64,000 nt of DNA from Tretioscincus oriximinensis (lineage: Eukaryota > Chordata > Lepidosauria > Squamata > Gymnophthalmidae), in NCBI GenBank assembly GCA_022410635.1, contig JAJVDF010000503.1, forward strand, positions 248,001 through 312,000, in the 5' to 3' direction. Each line of letters starts with the position of its first letter. Position 1 is the first letter of the stretch. Position numbers and translations under genes: made by a program. Of the stretch, positions 11,540 through 23,019 are shown in pieces. Below the pieces are notes generated by a model. It ran no database searches, was not told where the DNA came from, and was given only the letters and a program-made list of their open reading frames with translations.

Positions 11540-11757
11540 TGGATTACTGAAAAGATTGGACAAATTTGTGGAGGGCAGTATATTGATGGCTACTAGAGTG
11601 AATGCCTAAGTGTGTCTCCAGGCTGGAGAAGCAGGCTAAAGATCATTAGAGGAAAGTCAAGAGCAGATGAAGGTTTTGCTTTCGTCTAGTGCCTGAGAAT
11701 GCCCAGAAGCAATTGGTGGGTCACTGTCTGAGACAGAATATTGGGTTATACATTACA
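11540..11757 (+). mobile_element. CR1 3'-end fragment
   Basis: A decayed copy of the CR1 3' end is seen from the words TGATGGCTACTAG, CTGGAGAAGCAGGC, TTTTGCTTTCGTC, TGCCCAGAAGCAATTGGTGGG and TGAGACAGAATATTGG, in the same order as at 42865-43104. Confidence 0.75.
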
Positions 11758-11914
11758 AAGCTAACATTGAAATGCGATTACTGATCATTGCTAAATGTTT
11801 AAGGATACAGAAGATACACAACAGTTCTGACTCAGGCTGTATTCCCTTGCAGGGCAAAAGCTTTAAATCTGCTTCTAAAGAAAGAGGTATCTAAAGATCA
11901 TGNTACATACCCTT

Positions 11915-11962
11915 TTCTTGTTAGTCTCTAAGGTGCTATGAGACCCCCTTGCTAGAAACGTA
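11915..11962 (+). mobile_element. Penelope-like 3' repeat fragment
   Basis: CTTGTTAGTCTCTAAGGTGC followed by TATGAGACCC resembles the PLE 3' region (TTAGTCTCAAAGTGCTGCTAGC in the other copies here). It is closer to the 'TCTCTAAGGTGC' variant known from other reptiles, so it may be a different PLE subfamily. Confidence 0.5.
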
Positions 11963-12124
11963 TGGATGTACAGGTTGTTAATATTAAATCTAGTACATTT
12001 TCCAAGATAAGAATATGAAACTTTTGAATATGAAGGGCTGGCTATATCTAGACACCAGTTATCAAATAAGGCAAACATGGATGTGGTAGCAAACTGCTTC
12101 AAGCTGATGAGCAGAAGAATTAAA

Positions 12125-12477
12125 TCAGACAAGGAAAAGGTTTTTTTTTACTCAGAGGGTCATGGGTCCACAGAATTTGCATCCAGAAGAGGTGGTGGTA
12201 GCTAGGGGCCTGTATAGCTTCAAGACAGGATTGGGTTAATTCATGGAATACAGGAGTAACCAGAGCTATTAGGATAGATCTCTTGAGACTTCCTTGGGAA
12301 TGGAGCAACATGCAACATTCCTGNAATACCATTGGCAGGCTGTTGAGAACAGGTGAAGATTTTGNCTTCTTCTGTTTTAGACTGCCCAAGTGCATTGGTG
12401 AGCCTCTGTGTGAGACAGAATGCTCAACTAGATGGGCTGTGGCCCCAGTCAGCAGAACTCCTCTTATGTTCTTATAT
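12125..12477 (+). mobile_element. CR1 3'-end fragment
   Basis: Recognised by AGAAGAGGTGGTGGTAGCTAG, then GGATTGGGTTAATTCATGG, GCAACATTCCTG, TTAGACTGCCCAAGTGCATT, GAGACAGAATGCTCAACTAG and the end CTCTTATGTTCTTAT. Overlapping short frames on both strands (11875-12498) are read-through of this repeat. Confidence 0.8.
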
Positions 12478-13998
12478 TTTACCCCAGAAAGCCATTAGGT
12501 GTTACATACACATAATTTTAATCCAACTTCTGTCCTGGTGATCTGGATTAAATCAGGAAAAAACAACANTGAAGATGGATTGAAAACATGTATTGAAACA
12601 AATTGTAACTGCAGTAATGCAGAACTNAGGACAGAGATGTGCTTGATGGAGAGACTACAAAAGTGTGTAGATGGCATGAATCTGTGGTCTGGTATATCAT
12701 GGGTTGCTCTGAAGCTGTTATCAATTTCAGAGTTGATGTGGGAGCTGCCATGGATTAGGTTATCAAAATGTAGATGGTCTTGATCTACACCTGTAACAGT
12801 TTTTAAAGCTTAGGATAGATTGTGTTTAAGTGTAGAAACAGGACAGGTAGCCCAAAAGTATCTGTGAACCTAGATCTTCAACTACGCATGTTTCTGAAGA
12901 GACAAGACAATGACTGAAGCCCTTCTGCCCTGGGATGATAGGTCACAATAGGAGAAGGAGCTCTAAGATATGAAAGGCAGGTCACTATACTATGATATAT
13001 TCCAGAATAAGGCTTCAAAAATTCATATTCATATTTGTCAAGCTTTTTTGTCTCCTACCTATTAATAACCAACACGTTCTAAGATGCCCAGTCTGTTTCT
13101 TCCATCTCACAGTTAATGCAGTGAAATTAGCCTAGTCAGCTGCTGACTTTATTTCATTTTCATTTAAAATTCAGCATCCCCAAAGTATATTTTTCAGCAA
13201 CACACTTAAAGCATTAACCCATTTTAGAGGTTAAAAACATTATTTCCAACTTGACTATTATTCACTCTGGAAAAGTTCACTCTTGGGCTAAATAATGCAG
13301 AAACAAAATATGNTGTCACTTAGCTACTGTATCTAAAATATAAAGTTTCATCAAGAATGGGTTAAAATTCAGGTATATCCAGTGCCCAAATAGTCTTCTT
13401 TGTTGCTGAAAGAATGCTAATAATTAGAAACCTGAAAGTGATGAAAAAAATCACTTATAAATGCCACCTGTAATTGCAGAGTCTTCAAAAATCAGTGGCA
13501 GGAGAGAAGGCTATTCAGGAGAAACACAAAACAAAAAAGTATGGGTTTTTATTGAGAAATTCCTAGTTGTTTAAAAAATACGAAAGCATTTGAAAAATCC
13601 TTGAGGCTGGGCAATTGTTCAGACATTTCACTTCTATGTTTTTTATTACTATTGATCCTCATCTGCTCATAGATTAATGTCTGGGGCTTTAAAGAAAAAG
13701 AAGCAGGAAATATTAGAGCTCATATGTCATGGGAACAAGGAACTGAAATGAGGAGGGAATCACATGGGATTTCCCATTTTTTCTTATAGTTCAGCTGCAT
13801 CTTGTAACAACAAAACTGCACTACACTACATTATTGACCACTGTAGATTTCACTTATATTTTTAGACCTAATCTTTCAGAAATGGACAGGCAAAGATGTA
13901 GCTAACAACTGAATCACTCTTAACAAAACTTGAACTAGGGTGAGGAAACTTATTTTATGGGTGGTCATTTATCTATTACCAGGAAAGAAATGTATTTT
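12478..13998. other. Unassigned AT-rich DNA
   Basis: Paired frames at 12499-12783 on both strands have no domain. The stretch 13020-13900 is AT-rich with no repeat I recognise. It could hold conserved non-coding elements, but that cannot be judged without a comparison. Confidence 0.4.
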
Positions 13999-14038
13999 TG
14001 TCCTTCCTTCCTTCTTTCATTCCTTCCTTCCTTTTTCT
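13999..14038. repeat. CCTT-type microsatellite
   Basis: Imperfect repeats of TTCC with one TTTCATTCC interruption. The nearby frame at 13957-14175 passes through it and is not a gene. Confidence 0.8.
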
Positions 14039-15409
14039 GTTTTTCTCAAGTAGAGGATCTACTTTCTCAAGAGGATCTGCTGATCTGTCCCTTTTTATAT
14101 AACAGAAAGTCCTTATTGCCCCAATCGACTTTGCAGTCACTATTGTTATTTAATCTGTGTGCTACTTTTGTGTAAGAGAACTGATTAAAATGGATTTTTA
14201 TTAGTGCTAGTCTGTGAGCTCTGCTTTTTATGAAGTACAATTTTATACATTGTGATAGGGGCAGGGTATGCATGCACAAACTTGTGACTAGGTTATTTCA
14301 GAACTTAATGCCATTGCCATTTTTAACACATTGTGTGGAAGGGGGTTGTGTGGAAGGGGGTTCCATATGGAACAGACAAGATGACTTGCCAGTAAGTAAG
14401 TACTGAGCATGTTCAGTATGTGATTTTGCATTGTCGTGTGCTAGAATCTTTTCGCGGTACCCTAGTAATTGTGTTAAAGATCATACACACAGGAAGGCTT
14501 CTTGCCTAGGTGGCTTAAGGCATGGTCATTTCAGAAAATATCAGCAAAGAACCTTTTTTCTGTGTGAAAATTCAGTTAACACGTGGANCAGAGTCATTAT
14601 GATGATATTATCATTGCAGTAGAAAAACCTCGTATGCCTGCAGCCATTGTTTTTTTTAAGATGTAAGTTTTTACTCTTGACTTTGTAGTATTATAACAAA
14701 CGGCTAATTTAACAAAACAATTGAAAAAAATGAATGTTCAATTACAATTTCTTTTTTAAAAAAATACTTTTTATTGAAAGGAAAATAAATAAATGACTTT
14801 TTAAAAAGATGAATGTTGTGAAGAGGAAAGACAGAGGAAGACAGAGAAATAAGTATTTTAACCACTGAGTAGGAAAATAAAGGATAAAGAAGACACCAGC
14901 CAATCTATTTATGTTATTCAGTCCATCTGTAGCCTAACCACATGANCTGTCAAAATTTCAATGCTGTTAAATCATGGACCATAAAACCGAGAATTCACTG
15001 TCTTAATAGATACCGACCAACCAGATGTATTTAATAATAACAAGACTAAAAGGACATTGCACAACACCATCACTTAGAACAGTTTTAAAAACTGCCATTA
15101 ATATGATTTGTGTGAAAAGGGACTTGGAAACGGGAAAAGCAGAGTTTGGGGACTGATCTGGATGGAGTTTTATCATTATGCTGAACCTCCCACTGAGAGC
15201 CAGATTATGGGTAGGTTCCTTTCTCCCAGCTATTTTGGAGTAGGAAAAATGTTTCTAATCTTTTTGCCAGGAAAGGGAGTTCTTTCTGCAATGCAAAGTG
15301 AAGGAAGGATGTACTGGATTTGGACAGCAATAGCAGCACCAAGAGAAAACGATTCCATTATGCNCCATGCCCCATTACTCTTATTTTGAATTTGATGTCC
15401 TTTTATTTA
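14039..15409. other. Unassigned AT-rich DNA
   Basis: A 16-bp tandem duplication (TTGTGTGGAAGGGGG-type) is at 14330-14362. Long A and T runs lie at 14650-14810. The frame at 15108-15389 shows no domain. Confidence 0.4.
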
Positions 15410-15790
15410 AAAGCAGAGAAGAAGAAGAAAGAGAAAAGGAAGAGGAGGAGGAAAGAGAAGAAGGAGGAGAAAGAGAAATTGAAACCAGGAGAAGAAGGAG
15501 GAGTAGGAGAAAAAGAGGAGGAGAAGCAGGAGAAAAAAATATAATTGAGTTTTTATACTCCACTTTTCTCACCCGAAGGGACTCAAGGTAGTGTACAAGG
15601 CTATTTTTTGCCCTGTTTACATTTTATCTTCCCCTCCACGCTTTGGTGGTTCTCATTTATCTAGTCGTAGTTGTTGCAATTTCTTGCAATTCATTCAGAG
15701 AAAGAGAAGATGTATCTCGACTAGCACAGCTGCTTTCCCAGTAGCATGGCTTCAATGCTGATGATTTCTGCCTGTTGAAGTTCATGGCTA
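15410..15790 (-). mobile_element. SINE family B, antisense, with long GAA tail
   Basis: A GAA/GGA-rich tract of about 125 bp (15417-15540) is followed by TTTTTATACTCCACTTTTCTC, CCCGAAGGGACTCAAGG, TTTATCTTCCCC and GGTGGTTCTCATTTATC. On the minus strand this is the SINE B 3' half with an expanded (CTT)n terminus. The overlapping Glu/Lys-rich and Ser/Leu-rich frames are microsatellite read-through. Confidence 0.75.
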
Positions 15791-16945
15791 CATGGTGCAG
15801 AAAAGACTCTAGATCTTACAGCAGTTTTGTGAGAAAAAGGAACTTTTGCACTTAAGGCAGAATGTTAGGAAGCAACGATGTCTTCATCAAAAAGCTCTTN
15901 TTCATCATGGAAAAAAGCAAGGAAACAATGGGTAAAGCTTTGCTCGCTCCATGTGTGTTGATGTATATTTAGTTGAGATGCAAACATTTTAAATAAAAAA
16001 GTCATACTTCTTACTGGAAGATGGAGGGGTAGAAGCTTCCAAATGAGNCATGTGCATTGGGAAGTTCAGACAAGGCCTAGGGGTTCAAATTCCAATTCAC
16101 TTCCCTATAAAATACTTGCAGATCTTTTAAACAGATTTTGACTCTTGGTGGAGTAAATTTATGGAAAACTTACTGGAAACATGTGAGATAGTTATGAGAA
16201 TGCTCCAGAGGGTTATGAGACTTGGACAGTATCATGTGGGTGTCCAGGAAAAAGGAAGAGAATTATTGGATATTGAGAGGATTGTGCCAACTCCATCTGC
16301 TGGCTGGAAACAGTGATGATTGGGCGGGTTTAGTACCCCTTCTTTTTTCTCCTCTAAGCTCTTCCAGATGGACTTCAGAATAAGAGCCCTTCAATGAGAG
16401 GATGCCTTTTTAATTTCTCCTGTAAATTTGACATTCACTTTCTACAGTGGGAGGAGCAAATGAGAAGTTTAAATGGCCCTTTCTGCATTCGCCATTAATC
16501 AGGAATAAAGGCATGTGTAGCAAGCATCTGAGTTTCACTAGTCCGTCTGTTAATGCAGGTCTTTGAAGCCCTCTCTCCCACCTCATCCCCCCTCCCCAGG
16601 TGTCTGAATTAAATGGAGCATAATCCAGATCAGGGGATTCCTAATAATGATTATTGCCAGACACCAGTAGACCATCTACTCATTGATCAAAGTATTTATT
16701 ATCAAGAACATGAAAGGATGCAGACAGCATGCTTCCCATGTTCATAACTAGCAAGGGTATATATTGGGTGGTGCACTAAAGTGTGTTACTGAAATGCATT
16801 CCCTATAGACGGGGAACCTTTGCTTCTAATCATCGAAGCCTAGCTTCTAATCTTTTACAGCCTTCAAGGTAAGAGTGGGGGCTTGTTTGGACTAGCATCA
16901 TTCGGCAGATGAGAGTGTTCCAGACACACATTTTTAAGGCTGTAA
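15791..16945. other. Unassigned DNA
   Basis: No frame of note and no repeat recognised. Confidence 0.4.
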
Positions 16946-17062
16946 AAAACTTTTCTTCTTCCTCTTATTCTTCCTCCTCTTCTTCTTCCTCTTCCTCCTC
17001 CTCCTCTTNTTCTTCTTCCTTCTCCTCCTCTTCTTCCTCCCCTCCTCCTCCTCCTTCTTTTT
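16946..17062. repeat. TTC/CCT polypyrimidine microsatellite
   Basis: About 115 bp of mixed TTC, CTC and CCT units. The poly-serine frame at 16909-17166 is an artefact of it. It might be the remnant of a SINE B terminus, since all SINE B copies here end in such tracts, but no SINE body is visible beside it. Confidence 0.85.
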
Positions 17063-18714
17063 ATGTCCTATCATTGTTGTTGGAGGAAATTTTCTTAGAT
17101 AAATGTGTTTCTTGTTATACCCTGTTTCCTTCTATGGCAACTATAATATGTAGAATTGACCTGTAATGAGCTTCCCATTAGCATATTGATTTTTCCTGTT
17201 GGAAGAGAATGTCACAGAGCTAATAGTTTCCTAATTAAACCATCCATGTATGAAATGGGAGCAGAGTGAGATGCACCTCTAGATTGAGGTGAGAAGAACA
17301 CTTATCAAAACATGGAACCCAACTCTAATGCTCATTGCAAAAAAAGGGAGTCAGGAGTTTGCTGCTTCAATGGATATGAAAAATGACATCACCATCCCAC
17401 CTCCTGTTCTTCCTCTTGTCAACCAGGAAACAAAATGGCTGCCAGGTGAAAGTGTATCATGTGCACAAAAAACTCACTTGGCAGGAGCTGACAGAATGAC
17501 AGATCTGTGATTGGGATATATTAAATCTGGCAAACCGATAAACTGGATTTTCAGGAAATTCTGGAATAAAGTAATGTGGATGCAGACCCTGTGTTGCACT
17601 TCCAGATACAGTACTGGGTAATGCATAGTAGCAAACAATAAGATACAAGCACTTTAAAGTGAAACCTTCAGACACTGATTTTAAGTTGTTTTCGTGAGAG
17701 AGTTCTGATGGAAATTGTTTTGCATCCCTTAGTATGGGAAGCATAATGAATACCTACAACAGAATCAGTGGCACATGCAATTGCTTTAATTGAACACACG
17801 CACAAAGTACAATGTTGCAATCAGGTTGGAGTGACATTCTTCTTGTACTTTTGAGGATAACATTTGTTCTATTCCACGTTTAAGATAATACATGGCAAAT
17901 ACAATAACTAAGAATGACCTTATATTATGCTCCTATTCAGATTTAATAACTAAAATGAGTGACATTTTCCAACACTCCAAGATGACTTGGAATTCAGAAG
18001 GTGATGCTGTTCTTGTGTGATCCCTTGGATAATAAAGCTGACTCTTGATCTCACATCCACGCGTTAATCCACGTGGTGTTTGACAAAGGCTCCTGCGATC
18101 TCTGANTGAAACAGATCTTTCAATCAACTTGTAAGCAAAGATATGTGCAGTTCCAGTTTCCACACTAGGAGTGCCATGATTGTTTGGGAGGGAAAACATC
18201 CTTTGATTTCCCTGATCTATGTTTCAAACCACAGTTTTAAATCACAGTGGTGTATAATGTGGTCNAGACCTATCAAGCCGGAGGTTGACTGCTTCCTTCT
18301 AGCCTTTTAAATGGAGGTTTTCTGCTTCCTCATAGTTTTGAAGAAAATACCTCGAGTGATAGTGTGCTGTGTGGCTTCAGAGCTGCCATCTATATATCCA
18401 CATATCTTCCACCTCTGCAGTTAGGTTGAAGACCCAATGGCTTCAGCGATATACAGTTGCCCTGTTCCCTGATACCCATGCTACTCTTTCTGCTATGGAG
18501 TCTTGCCATGTGTTGATACTGCATTTATCCTTCTCTCAACATGGCAGATATTTTCATATATCCTCCAAAGTCATTCATTGCAGTTCCTGCATGACATGCC
18601 TCAATGGCCTTCGAGGATAATATTTACAATTTGGCATTTCACTCATGTGTTTCCCCTGTTTTGTTTTTTAAGAGAAGGGAGAGACGAGACCTGAAAAAGG
18701 TATCTAGTGGGGTC
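17063..18714. other. Unassigned DNA
   Basis: Frames at 17289-17510, 17457-17744, 17933-18199 and 18369-18620 are short and carry no recognisable domain. No RNA gene is seen. Confidence 0.4.
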
Positions 18715-18777
18715 CCATAGATGGTCATTTTGACAGTGTATTCAATGGCTACTAGGAAAGATGTCTAGATACCTACC
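18715..18777 (+). mobile_element. CR1 3'-end fragment, very short
   Basis: ATGGCTACTAGGAAAGATGTC and TAGATACCTACCTGCC match the CR1 3' region of the other copies. It breaks off at both sides. Confidence 0.5.
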
Positions 18778-19509
18778 TGCCNACACCCTAAGATCTTCCA
18801 GTGAGTCCCTCATGNTGGTTCTGCCACCTTCGTTCATATATTGGGACATATTGGAAGAGGTGTTCCTTCAAATATTTGGGATCCAAGGCATTTAGGGGCT
18901 TATACTGTAAGTCAGTACCTTAAACTGCACTCAGCAGCAGGTGGGCAGCCAGTACATTTCCCTTAAGGGCAGCATAAAGTGCCAATTATACTAGCTTCTA
19001 TTAGCTGCAGACTGCTGTTAGCTGAAGAGTTATTATAAGGAAAAGCCTGTGACCAGAGATATGTATGCAGAGAGATGCCCAGAGGGTGTGATGAAGAGCT
19101 GATAACTAAAACATCTGTTGTTTTCCTAAGATGAGTACCTTTTCTCTGGAAAATAACCTGTTGTCTGAGCTTCTGCAACAAGCCACAAAGCTCTTGAAAA
19201 CTTTNTTTGGTTTTCTTCTGTCTCTTTTGCATTGAAAAAGCTTACATTGGTAAAGGTATAGATCAGGGCCACAAAAGAAACAGAGGACTGGATTTGTTTT
19301 ACAAGCTTGCCTTGAGTTCTCCAAACCACATTTTGTTCTACTTCAGATCAAAGCAGAGCTTCTATCCCTTCCCTTCATGGAGCAAATTATAATATTCTAG
19401 TCTGGTCAATAGTAGCCAGATAATGTCTGTCCAGGAAGTCCTCTGACAACTCGATTAGTCTGGTATTATGTTTCCACCTGGAATTCAAAGAACAGTCATC
19501 GAGCCATGA
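18778..19509. other. Unassigned DNA
   Basis: Several antisense frames at 18963-19329 overlap each other in different phases. None has a recognisable domain. Confidence 0.4.
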
Positions 19510-19650
19510 AGACCTATGCTTTTTTATTTATTCATAAATGATCTAAAAGTTTGCCAGGGACATCTTGGTGCTGGATAAGTGTGCAGCAAGATGGCAAGTG
19601 TGTTTCAATCTTAGTAAGTGCAAAGTGCCCTTTAGGAAGAAAAAGTGGGA
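19510..19650 (+). pseudogene. CR1 reverse transcriptase fragment, decayed
   Basis: TTATTCATAAATGATCTAAAAGT corresponds to the FINDLK region (compare INDLD in the better copies), and a later stretch TCTTAGTAAGTGCAAAGTG corresponds to the LSKCK region after the active site. The central part is deleted. It probably belongs to the same original CR1 insertion as 20196-20640, now separated by a SINE and other DNA. Confidence 0.55.
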
Positions 19651-19674
19651 GATTGACTGAACCTAGCAGTTTGA

Positions 19675-19926
19675 AAGCCAGTTTGGTGTAGTGGTTAGAG
19701 TGTTGGACTCGCTTCTGGTAGTCTCCCAGTTCAGTTCCCCACCCCTCCATGAAAGCCAGCTGGGTGACCTTGGGCTAATCACAGTTCTTTAGAATTCTCT
19801 CAGCCCCACATACTTTACAGAGTGTCTGTTGTGGAAAAAGCAACAAAAGCTATGTGTGTCACCCTATGGTTGGCTATCCTGAGACTTTCAGATATAGGGC
19901 GGGATATAAGTATAAATAAATAAAAT
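19675..19926 (+). mobile_element. SINE family A, near full length
   Basis: This is the most complete copy of a tRNA-derived SINE. The Pol III box A reads TGGTGTAGTGG (19684-19694) and a box B-like GTTCAGTTCC is at 19729-19738. The body includes GCTGGGTGACCTTGGGCTA and GTTGGCTATCCTGAGAC. It ends with TATAGGGCGGGATATAAG and a TAAATAAATAAAA tail. Partial antisense copies occur at six other places in the window. Box positions are at tRNA-like spacing. Confidence 0.85.
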
Positions 19927-20195
19927 AAATAGCAGGAAAAATACATTGTGGCAGCTGAACATCAAGTTGGAAAAATGCTTTATGGGTCCCAAATTAACTG
20001 ATGTAATGATTTTTTATTTTTCTCTCTACCTTGTTGTATACATAATTTTAACTTGTGTTGTTTGGTACTTGATCTTTAATATTTGTATTTACCTTGGTAT
20101 TTCTTCCATGTTCTGTACTGTGCTCTGTAATTTGATAGCAGTTTATAAATAAACGAAAAGATAAAACAAAACACACACACCCAATTTCTCCTATT

Positions 20196-20640
20196 AGTTG
20201 AGAGTTGAGATTTCTGTGACAGAACAGGAAAAGGATCTTGGGGTACTGGTGGACAGCTCTCAAGGTACACTGCAGCAATGAGAAAAACAAATTCAGTGCT
20301 TGAGATAAAAAGCAAATATAACAAAACTCTGCAAGCATCATTGTCCTTCTTATCCATGTTTGTGAATCTATGGTGGGCCACATTGTGTACAGTTCTGGTG
20401 CCCATGACTCCCAAAGTATTGTGGAACTGGAAAACTGCAGAAAAGGGAACTAGCATGATGAAGGGACTGGAGCATCTCTCTTACGAAATCCATCTGTAAC
20501 ATCTAGCTGACTTTAGCATTCTAGATGGCATTTAAGAAATGACCCAACTGAAGTATATAAAATGATACATGGTGTGAAAAGAGAAGCAAGAAAAATATGT
20601 ATACAAAAGTAGGAAAGACTTTCTATCATACCAGATTTCA
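20196..20640 (+). pseudogene. CR1 LINE ORF2 C-terminal fragment, decayed
   Basis: The sequence follows the CR1 segment beyond the RT active site: AACAGGAAAAGGATCTTGGGG matches the 'TEQEKDLGV' region, TGGTGGACAGCTCTCAAGG the 'VDNS' region, and ACTGGAGCATCTCTCTTACGA the 'GLEHLPY' region seen at 49741-50121 and 44735-45465. Many frame breaks are present. Frames in this stretch on the minus strand are shadows. Confidence 0.75.
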
Positions 20641-20981
20641 ATTATTTTGGACACTACTTAAAATCTGTGTGTCTGGATTGTAGCAACAGTAAATTCACCT
20701 TGCCAGTACAATGCAACTGCATGATGGGTAGCAAGAACATTTGAGTCCAGCAAAGGAGCTAGCAGCACTTTGAGACTAACTTGAGAAAAGTGGTTGGCAT
20801 AAGCTTTGTGAATGTATTCAAGATCTGCTGCTTCTCTTTCAAACCTTCCTTTGTAGTTTCTTTGTTCAAGAACTGCAGTCCTGAGGTCTGAGAGAGAATG
20901 TCCTGGAAGGTTNCAGTCCTGAGGTCTGAGAGAGAATGTCCTGGAAGGTTGAAATGTTCAGCAACTGGTTTCTGTGTGTTT

Positions 20982-21173
20982 CCAGTTGCTGAACATTTCA
21001 ACCTTCCAGGACATTCTCTCTCAGACCTCAGGACTGCAGTTCTTGAACAAAGAAACTACAAAGGAAGGTTTGAAAGAGAAGCAGCAGAACTTGAATACAT
21101 TCACAAGTTCCAGGCCATCAACAAAGGACTTAACAGAGACAATGGTTTCCTGGCCAACTATACATTTTTATGA
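20982..21173 (+). pseudogene. Penelope-like element, GIY-YIG endonuclease C-terminus
   Basis: The frame reads PVAEHFNLPGHSLSDLR and continues with LEQRNYKGRFEREAAELEYI before a stop at 21171-21173. The HFN..GHS spacing and the basic C-terminal segment fit the end of PLE proteins, whose reverse transcriptase is followed by a GIY-YIG nuclease that nicks the target. Only the last 64 or so codons are present. The same segment recurs inverted at about 20806-20970, where a tandem duplication and a truncation break it. The family assignment rests on these motifs plus the PLE-type 3' repeat downstream. Confidence 0.65.
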
Positions 21174-21372
21174 CACCTGTTAAGTAGTTGATTGCTTCTC
21201 TACTAGACATTGCCCCTTGTTGCCCCAGGCACTTTTTCACACAAGGAGATTAGTTCCTNCTATTTACTTGTTTTTCTAACAAGCAATTCAACCCCTCCCT
21301 ACAGTTGCATATGCTTTGTCTTCTCCCATACACATTTACCTATAAATGCCTGACCCTGACATTAGTTCCTCA

Positions 21373-21410
21373 GCATCTGAAGAAGTAGACCTGTCTACGA
21401 AAGCTTATGC
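21373..21410 (+). ncRNA. Hammerhead ribozyme-like motif in PLE copy A
   Basis: The 38-nt fold reads GCAT, core CTGAAGA, an AGTAGAC-CT-GTCTAC hairpin, core GAAA, GCTT, ATGC. The GCAT/ATGC pairing would be stem I, the hairpin stem II and the self-complementary AGCT a minimal stem III. Such a short stem III would favour a dimeric form. The conserved hammerhead cores CTGANGA and GAAA are both intact. Predicted cleavage is between GCTT and ATGC. PLE hammerheads of this kind have been described; activity of this copy is untested. Confidence 0.75.
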
Positions 21411-21509
21411 CAACCACTTTTCTCTAGTTAGTCTCAAAGTGCGGCTAGCTCCTTTGCTGGACTTTCTGCTAGACTAACACGGCTATTTCTCTGAAAAGAA
21501 CATTTGAGT

Positions 21510-22599
21510 GCACAGTCCTGTTTTGTGGGAATAGTGCTGCAGAAAGCGCTCTTAGTGGAGTGCAGCTGTACTACTGGCCACTATTTCCCTGTTCATGTCC
21601 AACAACTCCCCCCCCCCATTTTCTTCTTATTGAATTCCTTGTCCATAATAGCAATTGATTACCTTAATTTGACATTTCGTTGTGGACTGTATTTATTGCC
21701 AAAGGAGTGTATTGTATGTAAGCAGCACACACCCACACAAATCTCTCACAGGGAAGTGGGGGTGTGATTCTCATTTATGGCTATTTAGCAAGATGAATGA
21801 TACTACAAAGATATGCATTTATCTTAATTGCCTCTAGTCTTCTAACAGGTGNGATCTAAAGAAAATTCCTGGAATTTTGTGTTGCCTTCTGGAGACAACA
21901 CTTGTCACATCTTTGGCTAAGAGGGAATATTAAACAAAGGCCATTTTGTGAGGTTGAAGCAAGACTAGAAACATTTCACAAACTTCTTCTGTGAGATGTT
22001 TTTATTCCGTTGCTGGTCCCCCGTTGCTATCTGGCAATCTTATCTTCTTCCTTCTGCTGAGCATTTCCTCTTCTGGATGTCAAAATTCAATATAGAGTAG
22101 TCTGTAGGTCAAAACTCCTTTGTCATCCATCATGTTGCTGTAATTTTCATTTTACTGCTTTGGGGATTCCTTTCTTCCCTTTCAGCCTCATTGAAACTGA
22201 TCCCAAGCAGGTAGAACAAAAAGGCCAACAGCAACGCCGTTTGATTTCTGATCCTCTGAATTCTCAGGTGGAACCACTTTGGGAACTGGGGATGGGCAGC
22301 GCAGAAAAAGTACAGTTCATACGTCAGTAATTTTCTACGTGGGAGGATGCTGTACATGTTCCTTATGAAGAACAGGGAAAACAAAGCAAAGGAACAAATG
22401 GGTCACTAAATTAGGACATTCGATCAGGCTTGAAAGGTGATGGAGTATATGTTTTGAGTTGGGCTTTCAGATGTATAAAATGGAGAGGAGAAAGAGGAAG
22501 TGGGGCTAGAATTTCTATGAAAAACTAGGGAAGGTGGGAGCCAGAGACATCTGAGACACCCTTTCTGCATTGATATTATGTCCTGAAATATGGATTTGC
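21510..22599. other. Unassigned DNA
   Basis: There is a run of nine C at 21609-21617. The frame at 21504-21767 starts at the PLE target duplication and has no domain. The antisense frame at 22130-22384 is unrecognised. Confidence 0.4.
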
Positions 22600-22710
22600 T
22601 ATCCTCATCCTATGGCAGGCCCTACCTTAGTCTGAACTAGCATGCAGGTGGCATTTCACAATTCTGGGATATAATCCAGAAAAAGACCCAGTACAGAAAG
22701 AGCTTCTGGC
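22600..22710. repeat. Unnamed interspersed repeat
   Basis: GATATAATCCAGAAAAAGACC followed by CAGTACAGAAAGAGC is matched by GATATAACCCAAAATTAGGCC and TAGTACAGAAAGAAC at 57880-57915. Upstream words (ACTAGCATGCAGGTGGCATTT) are similar to 5400-5440. The class is not known to me. Confidence 0.4.
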
Positions 22711-22769
22711 TACATCTCCACATGGCTGTCAGGATGCCTTAGATTCGTATCCAAGGGATGTTGATGCAG

Positions 22770-23019
22770 AAGTTAAGAATAATTGCCTTTCAAAAGAGAG
22801 GTTGAGGACCATGTGTCTGCAGTGCTGAGGAGTGAGTGCCTTCAACTGGCCTTAGCTTCAGCTAACCTAACTATTAGAAAGTAAAGCATTTGCATGTAGA
22901 TCAACAGGTGATGTGGAAGATAGAATGTAAATATTTGGGTGAAAAATAGCTTGTAAGCCACATTGTGTCCCTTCAGGTGAGAAAAGTAGGGAATAAAAAC
23001 TCAGTTCTTCTTCTTCTGA
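22770..23019 (+). mobile_element. SINE family B
   Basis: Head words GAGAGGTTGAGGACCATG, then CTTCAACTGGCCTTAGCTTCAG, GAAGATAGAATGTAAATATTTGGG, CAGGTGAGAAAAGTAGGG and AAACTCAGTTCTTCTTCTTC. The element lies in sense orientation and ends in a short CTT run. Confidence 0.75.

Larger units (their letters stand above)
20747..21495 (+). mobile_element. Penelope-like element with inverted 5' arm (copy A)
   Basis: The insertion is flanked by a perfect 14-bp target duplication AAGAACATTTGAGT (20733-20746 and 21496-21509). The plus-oriented part (about 20985-21495) contains the end of the element's endonuclease frame, a 3' untranslated stretch, a hammerhead-like fold and the terminus ending GGCTATTTCTCTGA. 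The left part (20747-20970) is an inverted copy of the same region that lacks the middle 290 bp or so. In it the endonuclease sequence is joined directly to AGCTTATGCC. A 41-bp tandem duplication lies at 20872-20949. Inverted and partly duplicated ends are known for PLE insertions. Confidence 0.85.

Noticed and set aside
12499..12783. Overlapping frames on both strands
   Set aside because: They contain N bases and no domain, and begin at the end of a CR1 fragment.
16909..17166. Poly-serine protein
   Set aside because: It is translation of a TTC/CCT microsatellite.
19675..19750. Possible tRNA gene
   Set aside because: The box A and box B are those of a SINE repeated elsewhere in the window. 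No complete cloverleaf is formed.
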